Below, piece after piece: positions 41,692-52,348 of a stretch of 64,000 bases of DNA. The position numbers were made by a program, and so were the translations under genes. Source of the DNA: Streptomyces sp. CBMA152 (GTDB lineage Bacteria; Actinomycetota; Actinomycetes; Streptomycetales; Streptomycetaceae); the NCBI RefSeq assembly GCF_014596475.1, contig NZ_MECJ01000015.1, forward strand, positions 62,001-126,000. The letters run 5' to 3'. The notes below the pieces were generated by a model. That model searched no databases. It saw only the letters and a list, made by a program, of their open reading frames with translations, and was not told where the DNA came from. Each line of letters starts with the position of its first letter. The stretch's first letter is position 1.

Positions 41692-42293
41692 GCGAACCGG
41701 CCAAGCAGTTCAGGGGGCGGGCCGCGCGGCTCGGCAGGCTGCTGCCCTCGACGGGCGGGCGCAGCGCCGCCCGCACCCCGTTCGTGCTGCTGGTCGTGGC
41801 GCTCCTCGGCGGCGGCCTGATCAGTCTGCTGCTGCTCAACTCCTCGCTCAACGAAGGCTCGTTCAAGCTGAGCGAGCTGCGCCGCAAGACCACCGAGCTC
41901 ACCGACGAGCAGCAGGCGCTGCAGCACGACGTGGACGGTCTGTCCGCCCCCGACGCGCTCTCGCGCCGGGCCACCGAGCTCGGGATGGTCCCCGGCGGCA
42001 GCCCCCTGTTCCTGAACCCGAACGGCACGGTCAAGGGCGTCCCCGCCGCCGGTTCCGTCCAGCCGTCACCGGCGCTCAGCCCCGAGATGGTCCAGGGCGC
42101 GGCGGTGACGGTCCCGGCCACCGAGGCCCCCGCCGCCTCCCCGACGCACCCCGTGCCCGAGCAGGCGCACCCCGCTCCGGAACCCGCCGCTCCGGCCACG
42201 CGTACCCCGCAAGCCGTCCCGCCGCACGACGCCGTTCCCGCCGCGCCCCCGGCGCACGCCCCCGCGAAGACCTCCCCGACCCCCGGCAGGTGA
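41688..42293 (+). CDS. ftsL: Cell division protein FtsL
   Basis: The 201-residue bitopic protein has a basic cytoplasmic part (about 35 residues), one transmembrane helix ([23 protein letters not shown], about residues 37-59), a short coiled coil ([25 protein letters not shown]), and a long Pro/Ala-rich C-terminal tail of about 90 residues. FtsL acts with FtsQ/DivIC and FtsI/FtsW at the septum. Sequence conservation is low; the call rests on topology and position between rsmH and ftsI. The long Pro-rich tail is usual for Streptomyces. GTGA overlap with rsmH. Confidence 0.85.
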   Translation: MSEPAKQFRGRAARLGRLLPSTGGRSAARTPFVLLVVALLGGGLISLLLLNSSLNEGSFKLSELRRKTTELTDEQQALQHDVDGLSAPDALSRRATELGMVPGGSPLFLNPNGTVKGVPAAGSVQPSPALSPEMVQGAAVTVPATEAPAASPTHPVPEQAHPAPEPAAPATRTPQAVPPHDAVPAAPPAHAPAKTSPTPGR

Positions 42294-42297
42294 CGCA

Positions 42298-44229
42298 GTG
42301 AGCCCCCAGGAACCTCCGCGCCGCCGGGTGCCCGGGCCCGCGCGGCCGCGTCCGGCGGCCCGCCCGGCGCCGCGCCGCCCCAAGGCCCCCACCCGCATAA
42401 GGCTCGGCAGTCCCCGGCCCCGGCTGCGCCTGGTCAGCGTGCTGCTCGCGCTCGTCATGACCGCCTTCGTGGTGCGGCTGCTCCAGGTGCAGGCGGTCGA
42501 CGCCAGCGCGTACTCCGCCAAGGCGGAGAAGAACCGGTACGCCAGCTACGCGCTGCCCGCCGAGCGCGGTGAGATCACCGACCGCTCCGGCGTCGCCCTG
42601 GCCACCAGCGTCGACGCGTACGACATCACCGCCGACCCGTCGCTGTTCACCCTCGCCTCCAGCAAGGCCGACGACGCCCCGGAGCAGGCCGCGGCCCTGC
42701 TCTCGCCGCTGATCGGCAAGGACCAGGAGGAGATCGCCAAGAAGCTGAAGACGCCCAAGAGCCGCTATGTGGTCCTCGCCCGGCGCCAGACCCCGCAGGT
42801 CTGGAACCAGATCAAGGACCTGAAGAAGGTCTTCGCCGAGAAGGCCCGCGCCGACCTGGCCAAGGGCGGCCGCGGCGCCAATGTGCTCTCCGGAGTCTTC
42901 AACGAGTCCAGCAGCAAGCGGGTCTACCCGAACGGCGACCTCGCCGCCGGGATACTGGGCTACGTCAACGCCGAGGGCCGGGGCGGCGGCGGCCTGGAGG
43001 CCCAGCTCGACAAGGCCCTGGCCGGCCAGGACGGCAAGATCACCTACGCCCAGTCCGGCGGTCGCCGGGTGCCCACGGCGGGCACCCACGAGACCCCGGC
43101 CGTGCCCGGCTCGGGCGTCGAGCTGACCATCGACCGGGACATCCAGTGGATGGCCCAGAAGGCCATCACCGACCAGGTCCGCAAGTCGCGGGCCGACCGC
43201 GGCTATGTGGTGGTCCAGCGCACCGACACCGGCGAGGTGCTGGCCATGGCCAACGCCCCCGGCTTCGACCCCAACGACCTCTCGCAGGCCAACAGGGCCG
43301 CGATGGGCAACGCCGCCGTCCAGGACGCGTACGAGCCCGGCTCCACCGCCAAGGTCATGTCCATGGCGGCGGTCCTGGAGGAGAACGCGGCGACACCGCT
43401 GACCCATGTCACCGTGCCCAACCGGCTGCACCGGGGCGACCGGCTCTTCAAGGACGACATCGACCACGCCACCTGGAACCTGACGCTCAACGGCGTCCTG
43501 GCCAAGTCCAGCAACATCGGGACGATCCTGGCGGTCGAGCAGCTGGGCAAGACCGACGCCGAGGCCGACCAGGTCCTCTACTCGTATCTGCGCAAGTTCG
43601 GCATCGGCTCGCCGAGCGGCCTCGGCTACCCCGGCGAGACCCCCGGCATCCTCGCCCCGCCGCAGAAGTGGTCGACCTCCCAGCAGTACACGGTCCGCTT
43701 CGGCCAGGGCCTCTCGCTCAACGCCATGCAGGCGGCCTCCGTCTACTCGACGATCGCCAACGGCGGGGTGCGGATCGAGCCGACGCTCGTACGGGGCACC
43801 AAGGGCCCCGACGGCCGGTTCGCCCCGGCGCCCGCGCCCAAGCAGACGCGGGTGGTCAGTGAGAAGACCGCCAAGACCCTGGCGCAGATGCTGGAGTCGG
43901 TCGTCGGCGACGAGGAGGGGACCGGAGTCAAGGCCCGCATCCCCGGGTACCTGGTCGCGGGCAAGACCGGCACGGCCAACCGGGTCGACCCCAAGACCGG
44001 CCGCTACCACGGCTACACCGCGTCCTTCGCCGGGTTCGCCCCCGCCGACAAGCCCGCCGTCACCGTCTACTGCGCCATCCAGAACCCCACCAAGGGCAGC
44101 TACTTCGGCGGCCAGATCTGCGGCCCCATCTACAAGCAGGTGATGGAGTTCGCGCTCAAGACCCTCCAGGTCCCGCCGACCGGCGCCCCGGCCCCCAATC
44201 TGCCCGTCAGCTTCGGCGCCAACGACTGA
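42298..44229 (+). CDS. ftsI: Septal peptidoglycan transpeptidase (class B PBP, FtsI)
   Basis: The 643-residue enzyme cross-links septal peptidoglycan. After a Pro/Arg-rich cytoplasmic part comes one transmembrane helix (LVSVLLALVMTAFVVRLLQV, about residues 43-62), the dimerisation/pedestal domain with AERGEITDRSG, then the transpeptidase domain. The active Ser349 is in EPGSTAK (SxxK), the second motif is SSN at 404-406, and the third is KTGT at 556-559, all complete. It starts 4 bases after the ftsL stop, with a GGCAGGTGA site. In Streptomyces it is needed for sporulation septa rather than for viability. Confidence 0.95.
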   Translation: MSPQEPPRRRVPGPARPRPAARPAPRRPKAPTRIRLGSPRPRLRLVSVLLALVMTAFVVRLLQVQAVDASAYSAKAEKNRYASYALPAERGEITDRSGVALATSVDAYDITADPSLFTLASSKADDAPEQAAALLSPLIGKDQEEIAKKLKTPKSRYVVLARRQTPQVWNQIKDLKKVFAEKARADLAKGGRGANVLSGVFNESSSKRVYPNGDLAAGILGYVNAEGRGGGGLEAQLDKALAGQDGKITYAQSGGRRVPTAGTHETPAVPGSGVELTIDRDIQWMAQKAITDQVRKSRADRGYVVVQRTDTGEVLAMANAPGFDPNDLSQANRAAMGNAAVQDAYEPGSTAKVMSMAAVLEENAATPLTHVTVPNRLHRGDRLFKDDIDHATWNLTLNGVLAKSSNIGTILAVEQLGKTDAEADQVLYSYLRKFGIGSPSGLGYPGETPGILAPPQKWSTSQQYTVRFGQGLSLNAMQAASVYSTIANGGVRIEPTLVRGTKGPDGRFAPAPAPKQTRVVSEKTAKTLAQMLESVVGDEEGTGVKARIPGYLVAGKTGTANRVDPKTGRYHGYTASFAGFAPADKPAVTVYCAIQNPTKGSYFGGQICGPIYKQVMEFALKTLQVPPTGAPAPNLPVSFGAND

Positions 44230-44243
44230 ATCCGGAACCATCA

Positions 44244-45935
44244 GTGACAACCATCACCCCCGGTCCCGGGAACCAGGACCGCAACCACCACGCCCCGCCC
44301 CCCTCTTTTGGCGACCCGGCGGGTACGCCCGGTACGCTCACCGCCGTGCCACACGCTGATCAGTACCGAACCGCCCCGCAGGAGACCCCCGCGCAGCAGC
44401 CGGGAGCGCCCCGCCCGGACCAGGTCCGCCCGACATCCCTGGGCGAGCTGGCCGACCGGCTGGGCGCCGGGAACCCAGGACCGGGCGAGGTCAGTGGCAT
44501 CACCCACGACTCCCGCGCGGTCCGCCCCGGCGATCTCTACGCCGCACTGCCCGGCGCCCGCTTCCACGGCGCCGACTTCGCCGCCCAGGCCGCGGGCCTC
44601 GGAGCCAGTGCCGTCCTCACCGACCCGGCGGGCGCCGACCGCGCCGCCGCCACGGGCCTGCCGGTGCTGGTCACCGCGGACCCGCGCGCCGTGATGGGCC
44701 AGCTGGCCGCCGAGATCTACGGGTACCCCGGCCGCGACCTGCTCCAGCTGGGCATCACCGGGACCTCGGGCAAGACCACCACCGCGTACCTCGTCGAGGG
44801 CGGGCTGCGCGGCGCCGGGCACCGGACGGGCCTGATCGGCACCGTCGAGACCCGCATCGGCGACGAGCGCATCAAGTCCGAGCGCACCACCCCCGAAGCC
44901 ACCGATCTGCAGGCCCTGTTCGCGGTGATGCGCGAGCGCGGGGTCGAGTCGGTCGCCATGGAGGTCTCCAGCCACGCCCTGGTGCTCGGCCGGGTCGACG
45001 GCTGCGTCTTCGACGTCGCCGTTTTCAACAACCTGAGCCCGGAGCACATGGAGTTCCACTCCGACATGGAGGACTACTTCCGGGCCAAGGCGCAGCTGTT
45101 CACACCGCAGCGCGCCCGGCTCGGCGTGGTGAACTTCGACGACGAGTACGGCCGCAAGCTGGTGGTCGAGTCCGGCATCCCGGTCACCACCTTCTCGGCC
45201 GAGGGCCACCCGGACGCCGACTGGCGCGCCGAGGACGTGGACGTACGCCAGGACAGCTCCACCTTCACGGCCGTCGGCCCCAAGGGCGAGCGCATCTCGG
45301 CCACCGCCCCGCTGCCCGGCCCCTTCAACGTCGCCAACACCCTCGCCGCGATCGTCACGCTGGCCATCGCCGGCATCGACCCGCAGACCGCCGCCGACGG
45401 CGTGGCCGCCGTGCCCGGCGTGCCCGGCCGCCTGGAGCGGGTGGACGCGGGCCAGGAGTTCCTGGCCGTCGTCGACTACGCGCACAAGACGGACGCCGTC
45501 GAATCGGTTCTGCGCTCACTGCGCAAGGTCACCCGGGGCAAGCTGCACATCGTGCTCGGCTGCGGCGGCGACCGCGACCAGACCAAGCGCGGCCCGATGG
45601 GCGCGGCCGCCGCACGGCTCGCCGACACCGCCGTACTGACCTCCGACAACCCCCGCTCCGAGGACCCGCTCGCGATCCTCGCCGCCATGCTCGCGGGCGC
45701 CGCCGAGGTGCCCGCGCACGAGCGCGGCGACGTCGTGGTCGAGGCCGACCGGGCCGCGGCCATCGCCGCGGCCGTGGCCCGCGCCGAGCCGGGCGACACC
45801 GTCCTGGTCGCGGGCAAGGGCCATGAACAGGGCCAGGACACCGCCGGAGTGGTCCGCCCCTTCGACGACCGCCTGGTGCTCCGGGCCGCGATCGAAGAAC
45901 GCCGATCGAACACCGCCAAGAACAGTCAGGGATGA
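44244..45935 (+). CDS. murE: UDP-MurNAc-L-Ala-D-Glu:diaminopimelate ligase
   Basis: MurE adds diaminopimelate (LL-DAP in Streptomyces) to the peptidoglycan precursor. The 563-residue protein has an extra N-terminal tail of about 65 disordered residues before the catalytic unit starting SLGELADRLG. ATP-binding ITGTSGKTTTAYLVEGG, the carbamylated-Lys region, and the DAP-selecting motif DNPRSEDP (about residues 462-469) are visible; DNPR marks a DAP- rather than Lys-adding enzyme. A GTG at 44346 would remove part of the tail and is an alternative start. It is 14 bases after ftsI. Confidence 0.95.
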   Translation: MTTITPGPGNQDRNHHAPPPSFGDPAGTPGTLTAVPHADQYRTAPQETPAQQPGAPRPDQVRPTSLGELADRLGAGNPGPGEVSGITHDSRAVRPGDLYAALPGARFHGADFAAQAAGLGASAVLTDPAGADRAAATGLPVLVTADPRAVMGQLAAEIYGYPGRDLLQLGITGTSGKTTTAYLVEGGLRGAGHRTGLIGTVETRIGDERIKSERTTPEATDLQALFAVMRERGVESVAMEVSSHALVLGRVDGCVFDVAVFNNLSPEHMEFHSDMEDYFRAKAQLFTPQRARLGVVNFDDEYGRKLVVESGIPVTTFSAEGHPDADWRAEDVDVRQDSSTFTAVGPKGERISATAPLPGPFNVANTLAAIVTLAIAGIDPQTAADGVAAVPGVPGRLERVDAGQEFLAVVDYAHKTDAVESVLRSLRKVTRGKLHIVLGCGGDRDQTKRGPMGAAAARLADTAVLTSDNPRSEDPLAILAAMLAGAAEVPAHERGDVVVEADRAAAIAAAVARAEPGDTVLVAGKGHEQGQDTAGVVRPFDDRLVLRAAIEERRSNTAKNSQG

Positions 45936-45939
45936 AGCA

Positions 45940-47346
45940 GTGATCGCCCTCTCCCTCGCCGAGATCGCCGCCATCGTCGGCGGGCAGTCGTGCGACATAC
46001 CGGATCCGTCCGTCCAGGTCACGGGTTCCGTCGTCATCGACTCCCGCCAGGTGGCGCCCGGCTCCCTCTTCGCCGCCTTCGCGGGCGAGCACGTCGACGG
46101 CCACGACTACGCGCGCGTGGCGTACGAGGCGGGCGCGGTGGCCGTGCTGGCCGCCCGTCCCGTCGGTGTGCCCGCGATCGTGGTCGACGACGTCCAGGGC
46201 GCCCTCGGCGCGCTGGCCCGCGAGGTCGTACGCCGCCTGGGCACCGACGTGGTCGCGCTCACCGGCTCGTCCGGCAAGACGTCCACCAAGGACCTGATCG
46301 CCCAGGTGCTCCAGCGGCACGCGCCGACGGTCTTCACGCCGGGCTCGCTCAACAACGAGATCGGCCTGCCGCTGACCGCGCTCACCGCCACCTCCGAGAC
46401 CCGGCACCTGGTCCTGGAGATGGGTGCGCGCGGAATCGGCCACATCCGCTACCTCACCGGGCTGACCCCGCCGCGTATCGGCCTCGTCCTCAACGTCGGG
46501 ACCGCCCACATCGGCGAGTTCGGCGGCCGCGAGCAGATCGCCGAGGCCAAGGGCGAGCTGGTCGAGGTGCTGCCGGCCGACGGCTGCGCGGTGCTCAACG
46601 CGGACGATCCGCTCGTACGGGCCATGGCGCCCCGCACCACGGCGCGCGTCCTGCTGTTCGGCGAGGCCGAGGACGCGGACGTACGCGCCGAGAATGTCCG
46701 GCTCACAGACGCCGGACAGCCCTCCTTCAGGCTTCACACACCCTCCGGGTGCAGTGACGTGACCTTGCGCCTGTACGGTGAGCACCACGTGTCGAACGCG
46801 CTCGCCGCGGCCGCCGTCGCCCATGAGCTGGGCATGCCTGTGGACGAGATCGCCCTCGCGCTCTCCGAGGCGGGCACCCTCTCCCGCTGGCGTATGGAGG
46901 TCACCGAGCGTCCGGACGGAGTGACAGTCGTCAACGACGCCTACAACGCGAACCCCGAGTCCATGCGAGCCGCTCTGCGCGCGCTCGCGGCCATGGGCAA
47001 GGGGCGACGGACGTGGGCGGTGCTCGGTCCGATGGCCGAGCTCGGCGACGAATCGCTCGCCGAGCACGACGCGGTCGGACGGCTCGCCGTCCGGCTCAAC
47101 GTCAGCAAGCTCGTGGCAGTCGGGGACCGGGAAGCGTCCTGGCTGCAACTGGGCGCATATAACGAGGGTTCGTGGGGTGAGGAGTCGGTGCACGTGTCCG
47201 ACGCACAGGCGGCCGTCGACCTGCTGCGCAGTGAACTGCGCCCGGGAGACGTCGTGCTGGTGAAGGCATCGCGGTCGATCGGCCTGGAACGGGTGGCACT
47301 CGCGCTGCTCGACGGTGGCGTCGAGGGCGAGGTCGCCGCCCGATGA
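45940..47346 (+). CDS. murF: UDP-MurNAc-tripeptide:D-Ala-D-Ala ligase
   Basis: MurF adds D-Ala-D-Ala to complete the UDP-MurNAc-pentapeptide. The 468-residue protein has [11 protein letters not shown] at the start, [26 protein letters not shown] (UDP-substrate domain), [19 protein letters not shown] (ATP loop), [31 protein letters not shown], and [17 protein letters not shown] in the C-terminal domain. The GTG at 45940 has AGGGATGA before it and lies 4 bases after murE. It overlaps mraY by 4 bases. Confidence 0.96.
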   Translation: MIALSLAEIAAIVGGQSCDIPDPSVQVTGSVVIDSRQVAPGSLFAAFAGEHVDGHDYARVAYEAGAVAVLAARPVGVPAIVVDDVQGALGALAREVVRRLGTDVVALTGSSGKTSTKDLIAQVLQRHAPTVFTPGSLNNEIGLPLTALTATSETRHLVLEMGARGIGHIRYLTGLTPPRIGLVLNVGTAHIGEFGGREQIAEAKGELVEVLPADGCAVLNADDPLVRAMAPRTTARVLLFGEAEDADVRAENVRLTDAGQPSFRLHTPSGCSDVTLRLYGEHHVSNALAAAAVAHELGMPVDEIALALSEAGTLSRWRMEVTERPDGVTVVNDAYNANPESMRAALRALAAMGKGRRTWAVLGPMAELGDESLAEHDAVGRLAVRLNVSKLVAVGDREASWLQLGAYNEGSWGEESVHVSDAQAAVDLLRSELRPGDVVLVKASRSIGLERVALALLDGGVEGEVAAR

Positions 47347-48413
47347 GGCAGATCCTCTTCGCGGGAGCCATCGGTCTCTTCCTGACCCTGGTCGGCACCC
47401 CGCTGCTCATCAAGCTGCTCGCCCGCAAGGGCTACGGCCAGTTCATCCGCGACGACGGCCCGCGCGGCCACGCCGGGAAGAAGGGCACACCCACCATGGG
47501 TGGCATCGCCTTCATCCTGGCCACGCTCATCGCGTACGCCGCCACCAAGGTGATCACCAGTGAGGACCCGACGTTCTCGGGCCTGTTGGTGCTCTTCCTG
47601 ACCGCCGGCATGGGCCTGGTCGGCTTCCTGGACGACTACATCAAGATCGTCAAGCAGCGTTCGCTGGGTCTGCGGGCCAAGGCGAAGATGGCCGGTCAGC
47701 TGATCGTCGGCATCACCTTCGCGGTGCTGGCGCTCCAGTTCGCCGACCACCGCGGCAACACCCCGGCCTCCACCAAGCTGTCGTTCATCACGGACTTCGG
47801 CTGGACGATCGGCCCGGTCCTGTTCGTGGTCTGGGCGCTGTTCATGATTCTCGCCATGTCCAACGGCGTGAACCTGACGGACGGTCTGGACGGCCTGGCC
47901 ACCGGCGCGTCGGTGATGGTCTTCGGTGCGTACACGTTCATCGGGCTCTGGCAGTTCCAGGAGTCCTGCGCCAACGCGCAGACCCTCACCAACCCCAACG
48001 CCTGCTTCGAGGTGCGCGACCCGCTGGACCTCGCGGTGGTCGCCTCGGCCCTGATGGGCTCCTGCTTCGGCTTCCTGTGGTGGAACACCTCACCGGCCAA
48101 GATCTTCATGGGCGACACCGGCTCGCTCGCGCTCGGCGGCGCGCTCGCCGGCCTCGCGATCTGCTCGCGGACCGAGTTCCTGATAGCGCTGCTCGGCGGC
48201 CTCTTCGTGATGATCACCATGTCGGTGGTCATCCAGGTCGGCTCCTTCAAGATGACCGGTAAGCGGGTCTTCCGGATGGCGCCGCTCCAGCACCACTTCG
48301 AACTCAAGGGGTGGTCCGAAGTCCTTGTGGTGGTCCGGTTCTGGATCATCCAGGGCATGTGCGTCATCGTGGGTCTGGGACTCTTCTACGCGGGATGGGC
48401 AGCCGACAAGTGA
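47343..48413 (+). CDS. mraY: Phospho-N-acetylmuramoyl-pentapeptide transferase
   Basis: MraY transfers phospho-MurNAc-pentapeptide to undecaprenyl phosphate, making lipid I in the membrane. The 356-residue protein has about ten transmembrane helices. The catalytic Asp clusters appear as [16 protein letters not shown] and [10 protein letters not shown], and the magnesium site [10 protein letters not shown] and the [13 protein letters not shown] loop are complete. Overlaps of 4 bases with murF and with murD indicate coupling. Confidence 0.97.
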   Translation: MRQILFAGAIGLFLTLVGTPLLIKLLARKGYGQFIRDDGPRGHAGKKGTPTMGGIAFILATLIAYAATKVITSEDPTFSGLLVLFLTAGMGLVGFLDDYIKIVKQRSLGLRAKAKMAGQLIVGITFAVLALQFADHRGNTPASTKLSFITDFGWTIGPVLFVVWALFMILAMSNGVNLTDGLDGLATGASVMVFGAYTFIGLWQFQESCANAQTLTNPNACFEVRDPLDLAVVASALMGSCFGFLWWNTSPAKIFMGDTGSLALGGALAGLAICSRTEFLIALLGGLFVMITMSVVIQVGSFKMTGKRVFRMAPLQHHFELKGWSEVLVVVRFWIIQGMCVIVGLGLFYAGWAADK

Positions 48414-49825
48414 GCCAGAGCTGGCAGGGCAGGCGGATCACCGTCGCCGGTCTCGGGGTGAGCGGCATCAGCGCCGCCCGCGCCCTGGCCGGTCTCGGCG
48501 CCGTGGTCACGGTCGTGGACGGCGGCGACTCCGGTACGCACCGGGAGCGCGCGGCGGACCTGGCGGAGGAAGGTATCTCCGTACGGCTGGGAGACGCGGC
48601 CACGCTCCCCGAGGGGACCGACCTGGTCGTCACCTCGCCCGGCTGGAAGCCCGACTCCCCGCTCTTCGCGGCGGCCGCCGAGGCGGGCGTCGACGTGGTC
48701 GGCGACGTGGAGATCGCCTGGCGGCTGCGGGGCGAGAAAGCGGCGCCGTGGCTGGCGATCACCGGCACCAACGGCAAGACCACCACCACCCAGATGCTCG
48801 CCTCGATCCTGCGCGCGGCGGGGCTGCGGACCGCCGCCGTCGGGAACATCGGGACCCCGATCATCGACGTGGTGCTCGGCGAGGAGACGTACGACGTCCT
48901 CGCCGTCGAGCTCTCCAGCTACCAGCTGCACTGGGCGCCCTCGCTGCGCGCCCACTCGGCCGCCGTGCTCAACCTGGCGCCGGACCACCTCGACTGGCAC
49001 GGCTCCATGCAGGCGTACGCCGCCGACAAGGGCCGGATCTACGAGGGCAACACGGTCGCCTGCGTCTACAACGTGGCCGACCCCGCCACCGAGGAGCTGG
49101 TGCGCGAGGCGGACGTCGAGGAGGGCTGCCGGGCGATCGGCTTCACCCTCGGCGCCCCTGGCCCCTCCCAGCTCGGTGTCGTGGACGGCATCCTGGTCGA
49201 CCGCGCCTTCGTCGCCAACCGGCAGAAGAACGCCCAGGAGCTGGCCGAGGTCGCGGACGTCAATCCGCCGGCCCCCCACAACATCGCCAACGCCCTCGCG
49301 GCGGCGGCCCTCGCCCGTGCCTTCGGCGTCGAGCCCAAGGCCGTACGGGACGGGCTGCGGGCGTTCACGCCCGACGCGCACCGGATCGCGCACGTCCAGG
49401 ACATCGACTCCGTCGCGTACGTCGACGACTCCAAGGCGACCAACACGCACGCCGCCGAGGCGTCGCTGGCCGCGTACGAGTCGATCGTCTGGATCGCCGG
49501 CGGGCTCGCCAAGGGCGCGTCCTTCGACGAGCTGGTACGCAATGCGGCGGAGCGGTTGCGCGGGGTCGTCCTGATCGGCGCCGAGCGGCACCTGATCGCC
49601 GAAGCGCTGGCGCGACACGCCCCCGAGGTACCGGTGGTCGACCTCGACCGGACCGACACTGGGGCGATGTCCGCGGCGGTCCGCGAGGCGGCCGGGCTCG
49701 CGAAGGCCGGGGACACCGTCCTGCTGGCCCCGGCCTGCGCCTCGATGGACATGTTCACCAACTACAACAAGCGCGGCGAGGCGTTCGCGGAAGCGGTCCG
49801 CGAACTCGCCGCCGAGCGCGCCTAG
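48410..49825 (+). CDS. murD: UDP-MurNAc-L-Ala:D-Glu ligase
   Basis: MurD adds D-glutamate to UDP-MurNAc-L-Ala. The 471-residue protein has an N-terminal Rossmann-like domain ([15 protein letters not shown]), [18 protein letters not shown] (ATP loop), [13 protein letters not shown] segment [39 protein letters not shown] in parts, and the C-terminal [21 protein letters not shown] with [25 protein letters not shown]. The GTG at 48410 gives the 4-base overlap used elsewhere in this operon; an ATG at 48395 would add five residues. Confidence 0.95.
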   Translation: MSQSWQGRRITVAGLGVSGISAARALAGLGAVVTVVDGGDSGTHRERAADLAEEGISVRLGDAATLPEGTDLVVTSPGWKPDSPLFAAAAEAGVDVVGDVEIAWRLRGEKAAPWLAITGTNGKTTTTQMLASILRAAGLRTAAVGNIGTPIIDVVLGEETYDVLAVELSSYQLHWAPSLRAHSAAVLNLAPDHLDWHGSMQAYAADKGRIYEGNTVACVYNVADPATEELVREADVEEGCRAIGFTLGAPGPSQLGVVDGILVDRAFVANRQKNAQELAEVADVNPPAPHNIANALAAAALARAFGVEPKAVRDGLRAFTPDAHRIAHVQDIDSVAYVDDSKATNTHAAEASLAAYESIVWIAGGLAKGASFDELVRNAAERLRGVVLIGAERHLIAEALARHAPEVPVVDLDRTDTGAMSAAVREAAGLAKAGDTVLLAPACASMDMFTNYNKRGEAFAEAVRELAAERA

Positions 49826-49885
49826 CCGGCCGGGGCCCGTCCCGCGGACCGGCGGCGCCGGGCACGACTGGAGGGGACAGCACAC

Positions 49886-51232
49886 ATGCCGGCCGAAGCG
49901 ATCCCGCCCGGGCTCGTACTGCGCAGCCGTGCCGTCGGTTCCGTGCGCCGCCCGGCGGTCAAGCGAACCGGAAGCAGCAGCTCCGGCCGCAGCCCCCGAG
50001 GCGGCCCCAGGCGTCTGTTCGAGCAGGTCCGGCGAGCCTGGGACCGGCCGCTGACCGCGTACTACCTGATCCTCGGCAGTTCGCTGCTGATCACCGTGCT
50101 CGGTCTGGTGATGGTCTACTCGGCCTCGATGATCAAGGCCCTGGAGCTCTCGCTGCCGGCCTCGTACTTCTTCCGCAAGCAGTTCCTCGCCGCGATGATC
50201 GGCGGGGCGCTGATGGCGGCGGCCGCCCGGATGCCCGCCAAGCTGCACCGGGCGCTGGCGTACCCGATCCTCGTCGTGACCGTCTTCCTGATGATCGTGG
50301 TGCAGATCCCCGGGATAGGGATGCGGGTCAACGGCAACCAGAACTGGATCTATCTGGGCGGCCCGTTCCAGCTCCAGCCCAGCGAGTTCGGCAAGCTGGC
50401 GCTGGTCCTGTGGGGCGCCGACCTGCTCGCCCGCAAGCAGGACAAACGGTTGCTCACCCAGTGGAAGCACATGCTGGTGCCGCTGGTCCCGGTCGCCTTC
50501 CTGCTGCTCGGGCTGATCATGCTCGGCGGCGACATGGGCACCACCATGATTCTCTCGGCCATCCTCTTCGGGCTGCTCTGGCTCGCCGGGGCCCCCACCC
50601 GGCTCTTCGCGGGCGTCCTCTCGGTGGCCGGATCGCTCGCGGTGCTGTTCATCAAGACCAGCCCCAACCGGATGGGCCGGCTCGCCTGCATCGGCGCCAC
50701 CGACCCCGGCCCGCAGGACAAGTGCTGGCAGGCGGTCCATGGAATCTACGCGCTGGCGTCGGGCGGATGGTTCGGTTCCGGTCTGGGTGCGAGTGTGGAA
50801 AAATGGGGTCAACTCCCCGAACCGCACACCGACTTCATCTTCGCCATCACCGGTGAGGAACTGGGCCTGGCGGGGACACTGTCGGTGCTCGCCCTGTTCG
50901 CGGCTCTAGGCTATGCGGGTATCCGCGTGGCCGGACGCACGGAGGACCCCTTCGTGAGGTACGCCGCGGGAGGTGTGACCACCTGGATCGTGGCCCAGGC
51001 CGTGATCAACATCGGTGCGGTGCTCGGCCTGCTGCCGATCGCCGGTGTCCCGCTCCCGCTGTTCTCCTACGGTGGGTCCGCGTTGCTGCCGACCATGTTC
51101 GCCGTGGGGCTGCTGATCTCGTTCGCGCGGGACGACCCCGCGGCGCGGGCGGCGCTGGCCATGCGGCAGCCTCGGGTGAGTTGGAAGTCGATGAGACGGC
51201 GCGTCAAGAAGCGTCCGTCCGGAGAGCGGTGA
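49886..51232 (+). CDS. ftsW: Lipid II polymerase / division protein FtsW (SEDS family)
   Basis: The 448-residue membrane protein polymerises lipid II at the septum together with FtsI. A basic N-terminal part of about 50 residues is followed by ten transmembrane helices. SEDS motifs are clear: GNQNWIYLGGPFQLQPSEFGKLALVLW, the catalytic-region GGDMGTTMI, EEWGQ-like KWGQLPEPHTDFIFAITGEELGLAG and PLPLFSYGGSALLPTMFAVGLL. The tail is basic (KSMRRRVKKRPSGER). The ATG at 49886 follows GGAGGGGA. The 60-base gap after murD is one of the few breaks in the operon. Confidence 0.95.
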   Translation: MPAEAIPPGLVLRSRAVGSVRRPAVKRTGSSSSGRSPRGGPRRLFEQVRRAWDRPLTAYYLILGSSLLITVLGLVMVYSASMIKALELSLPASYFFRKQFLAAMIGGALMAAAARMPAKLHRALAYPILVVTVFLMIVVQIPGIGMRVNGNQNWIYLGGPFQLQPSEFGKLALVLWGADLLARKQDKRLLTQWKHMLVPLVPVAFLLLGLIMLGGDMGTTMILSAILFGLLWLAGAPTRLFAGVLSVAGSLAVLFIKTSPNRMGRLACIGATDPGPQDKCWQAVHGIYALASGGWFGSGLGASVEKWGQLPEPHTDFIFAITGEELGLAGTLSVLALFAALGYAGIRVAGRTEDPFVRYAAGGVTTWIVAQAVINIGAVLGLLPIAGVPLPLFSYGGSALLPTMFAVGLLISFARDDPAARAALAMRQPRVSWKSMRRRVKKRPSGER

Positions 51233-51238
51233 ATTTCG

Positions 51239-52324
51239 GTGCATGTCGTACTCGCCGGTGGGGGGACCGCCGGCCACATCGAGCCCGCGCTCGCCCTCGC
51301 GGACGCCCTGCGCAGGCAGGACCCGACCGTGGGGATCACGGCCCTCGGCACGGAGAAAGGCCTGGAGACGCGGCTGGTCCCCGAGCGGGGCTATGAACTC
51401 GCGCTCATCCCGGCCGTCCCGCTGCCCCGCAGGCCCACCCCCGAACTGATCACCGTCCCGGGGCGGCTGCGCGGCACCATCAAGGCCGCCGAGCAGATCC
51501 TGGAGCGCACCAAGGCGGACTGCGTCGTCGGCTTCGGCGGCTATGTCGCCCTGCCCGGCTACCTCGCGGCCAAGCGCCTCGGGGTGCCGATCGTGGTCCA
51601 CGAGGCCAACGCCCGCCCGGGCCTGGCCAACAAGATCGGCTCGCGGTACGCGGCCGGGGTCGCCGTCGCCACGCCCGACAGCAAGCTGCGGGGCGCGCGC
51701 TACATCGGCATCCCGCTGCGGCACTCCATCGCCACCCTCGACCGCGCCCGGGTCCGCCCCGAGGCGCGCGCCGCGTTCGGGCTCGACCCCAACCTGCCGA
51801 CGCTGCTCGTCTCCGGCGGCTCGCAGGGCGCCCGCCGCCTCAACGAGGTGATCCAGCAGGTCGCGCCGGTGCTCCAGCGCTCCGGCATCCAGATCCTGCA
51901 CGCGGTCGGCCCGAAGAACGAGCTGCCGCGCGCCGACAACATGCCCGGAATGCCGCCGTACATCCCGGTACCGTACGTGGACCGGATGGATCTCGCGTAC
52001 GCCGCGGCCGACATGATGCTCTGCCGCGCGGGCGCGATGACCGTCGCCGAACTCTCCGCCGTCGGGCTGCCCGCCGCCTATGTACCGCTGCCGATCGGCA
52101 ACGGCGAACAGCGGCTCAACGCCCAGCCGGTGGTGAAGGCGGGCGGCGGTCTGCTGGTCGACGACGCCGAGCTCACCCCCGAGTGGGTGCAGGGCCAGGT
52201 CCTGCCCGTGCTCGCCGACCCGCACCGGCTCTACGAGATGTCGCGCGCGGCCAGCGAGTTCGGCCGCCGCGACGCCGACGACCTGCTCGTCGGCATGGTG
52301 TACGAGGCGATCGCCGCGCGCTGA
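51239..52324 (+). CDS. murG: Lipid II synthase (UDP-GlcNAc transferase MurG)
   Basis: MurG adds GlcNAc to lipid I to make lipid II on the inner membrane face. The 361-residue GT-B enzyme has the N-terminal loop LAGGGTAGHIEPALALADAL, GFGGYVALPGYLAAKRLGVPIVVHEAN, the C-terminal nucleotide-sugar site VSGGSQGARRLNEV and CRAGAMTVAELSAVGLPAAYVPLP. All match. The GTG at 51239 starts 6 bases after ftsW, after GGAG. Confidence 0.96.
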   Translation: MHVVLAGGGTAGHIEPALALADALRRQDPTVGITALGTEKGLETRLVPERGYELALIPAVPLPRRPTPELITVPGRLRGTIKAAEQILERTKADCVVGFGGYVALPGYLAAKRLGVPIVVHEANARPGLANKIGSRYAAGVAVATPDSKLRGARYIGIPLRHSIATLDRARVRPEARAAFGLDPNLPTLLVSGGSQGARRLNEVIQQVAPVLQRSGIQILHAVGPKNELPRADNMPGMPPYIPVPYVDRMDLAYAAADMMLCRAGAMTVAELSAVGLPAAYVPLPIGNGEQRLNAQPVVKAGGGLLVDDAELTPEWVQGQVLPVLADPHRLYEMSRAASEFGRRDADDLLVGMVYEAIAAR

Positions 52325-52348
52325 CGGAGCGGCAGAAGGCAGGGGACC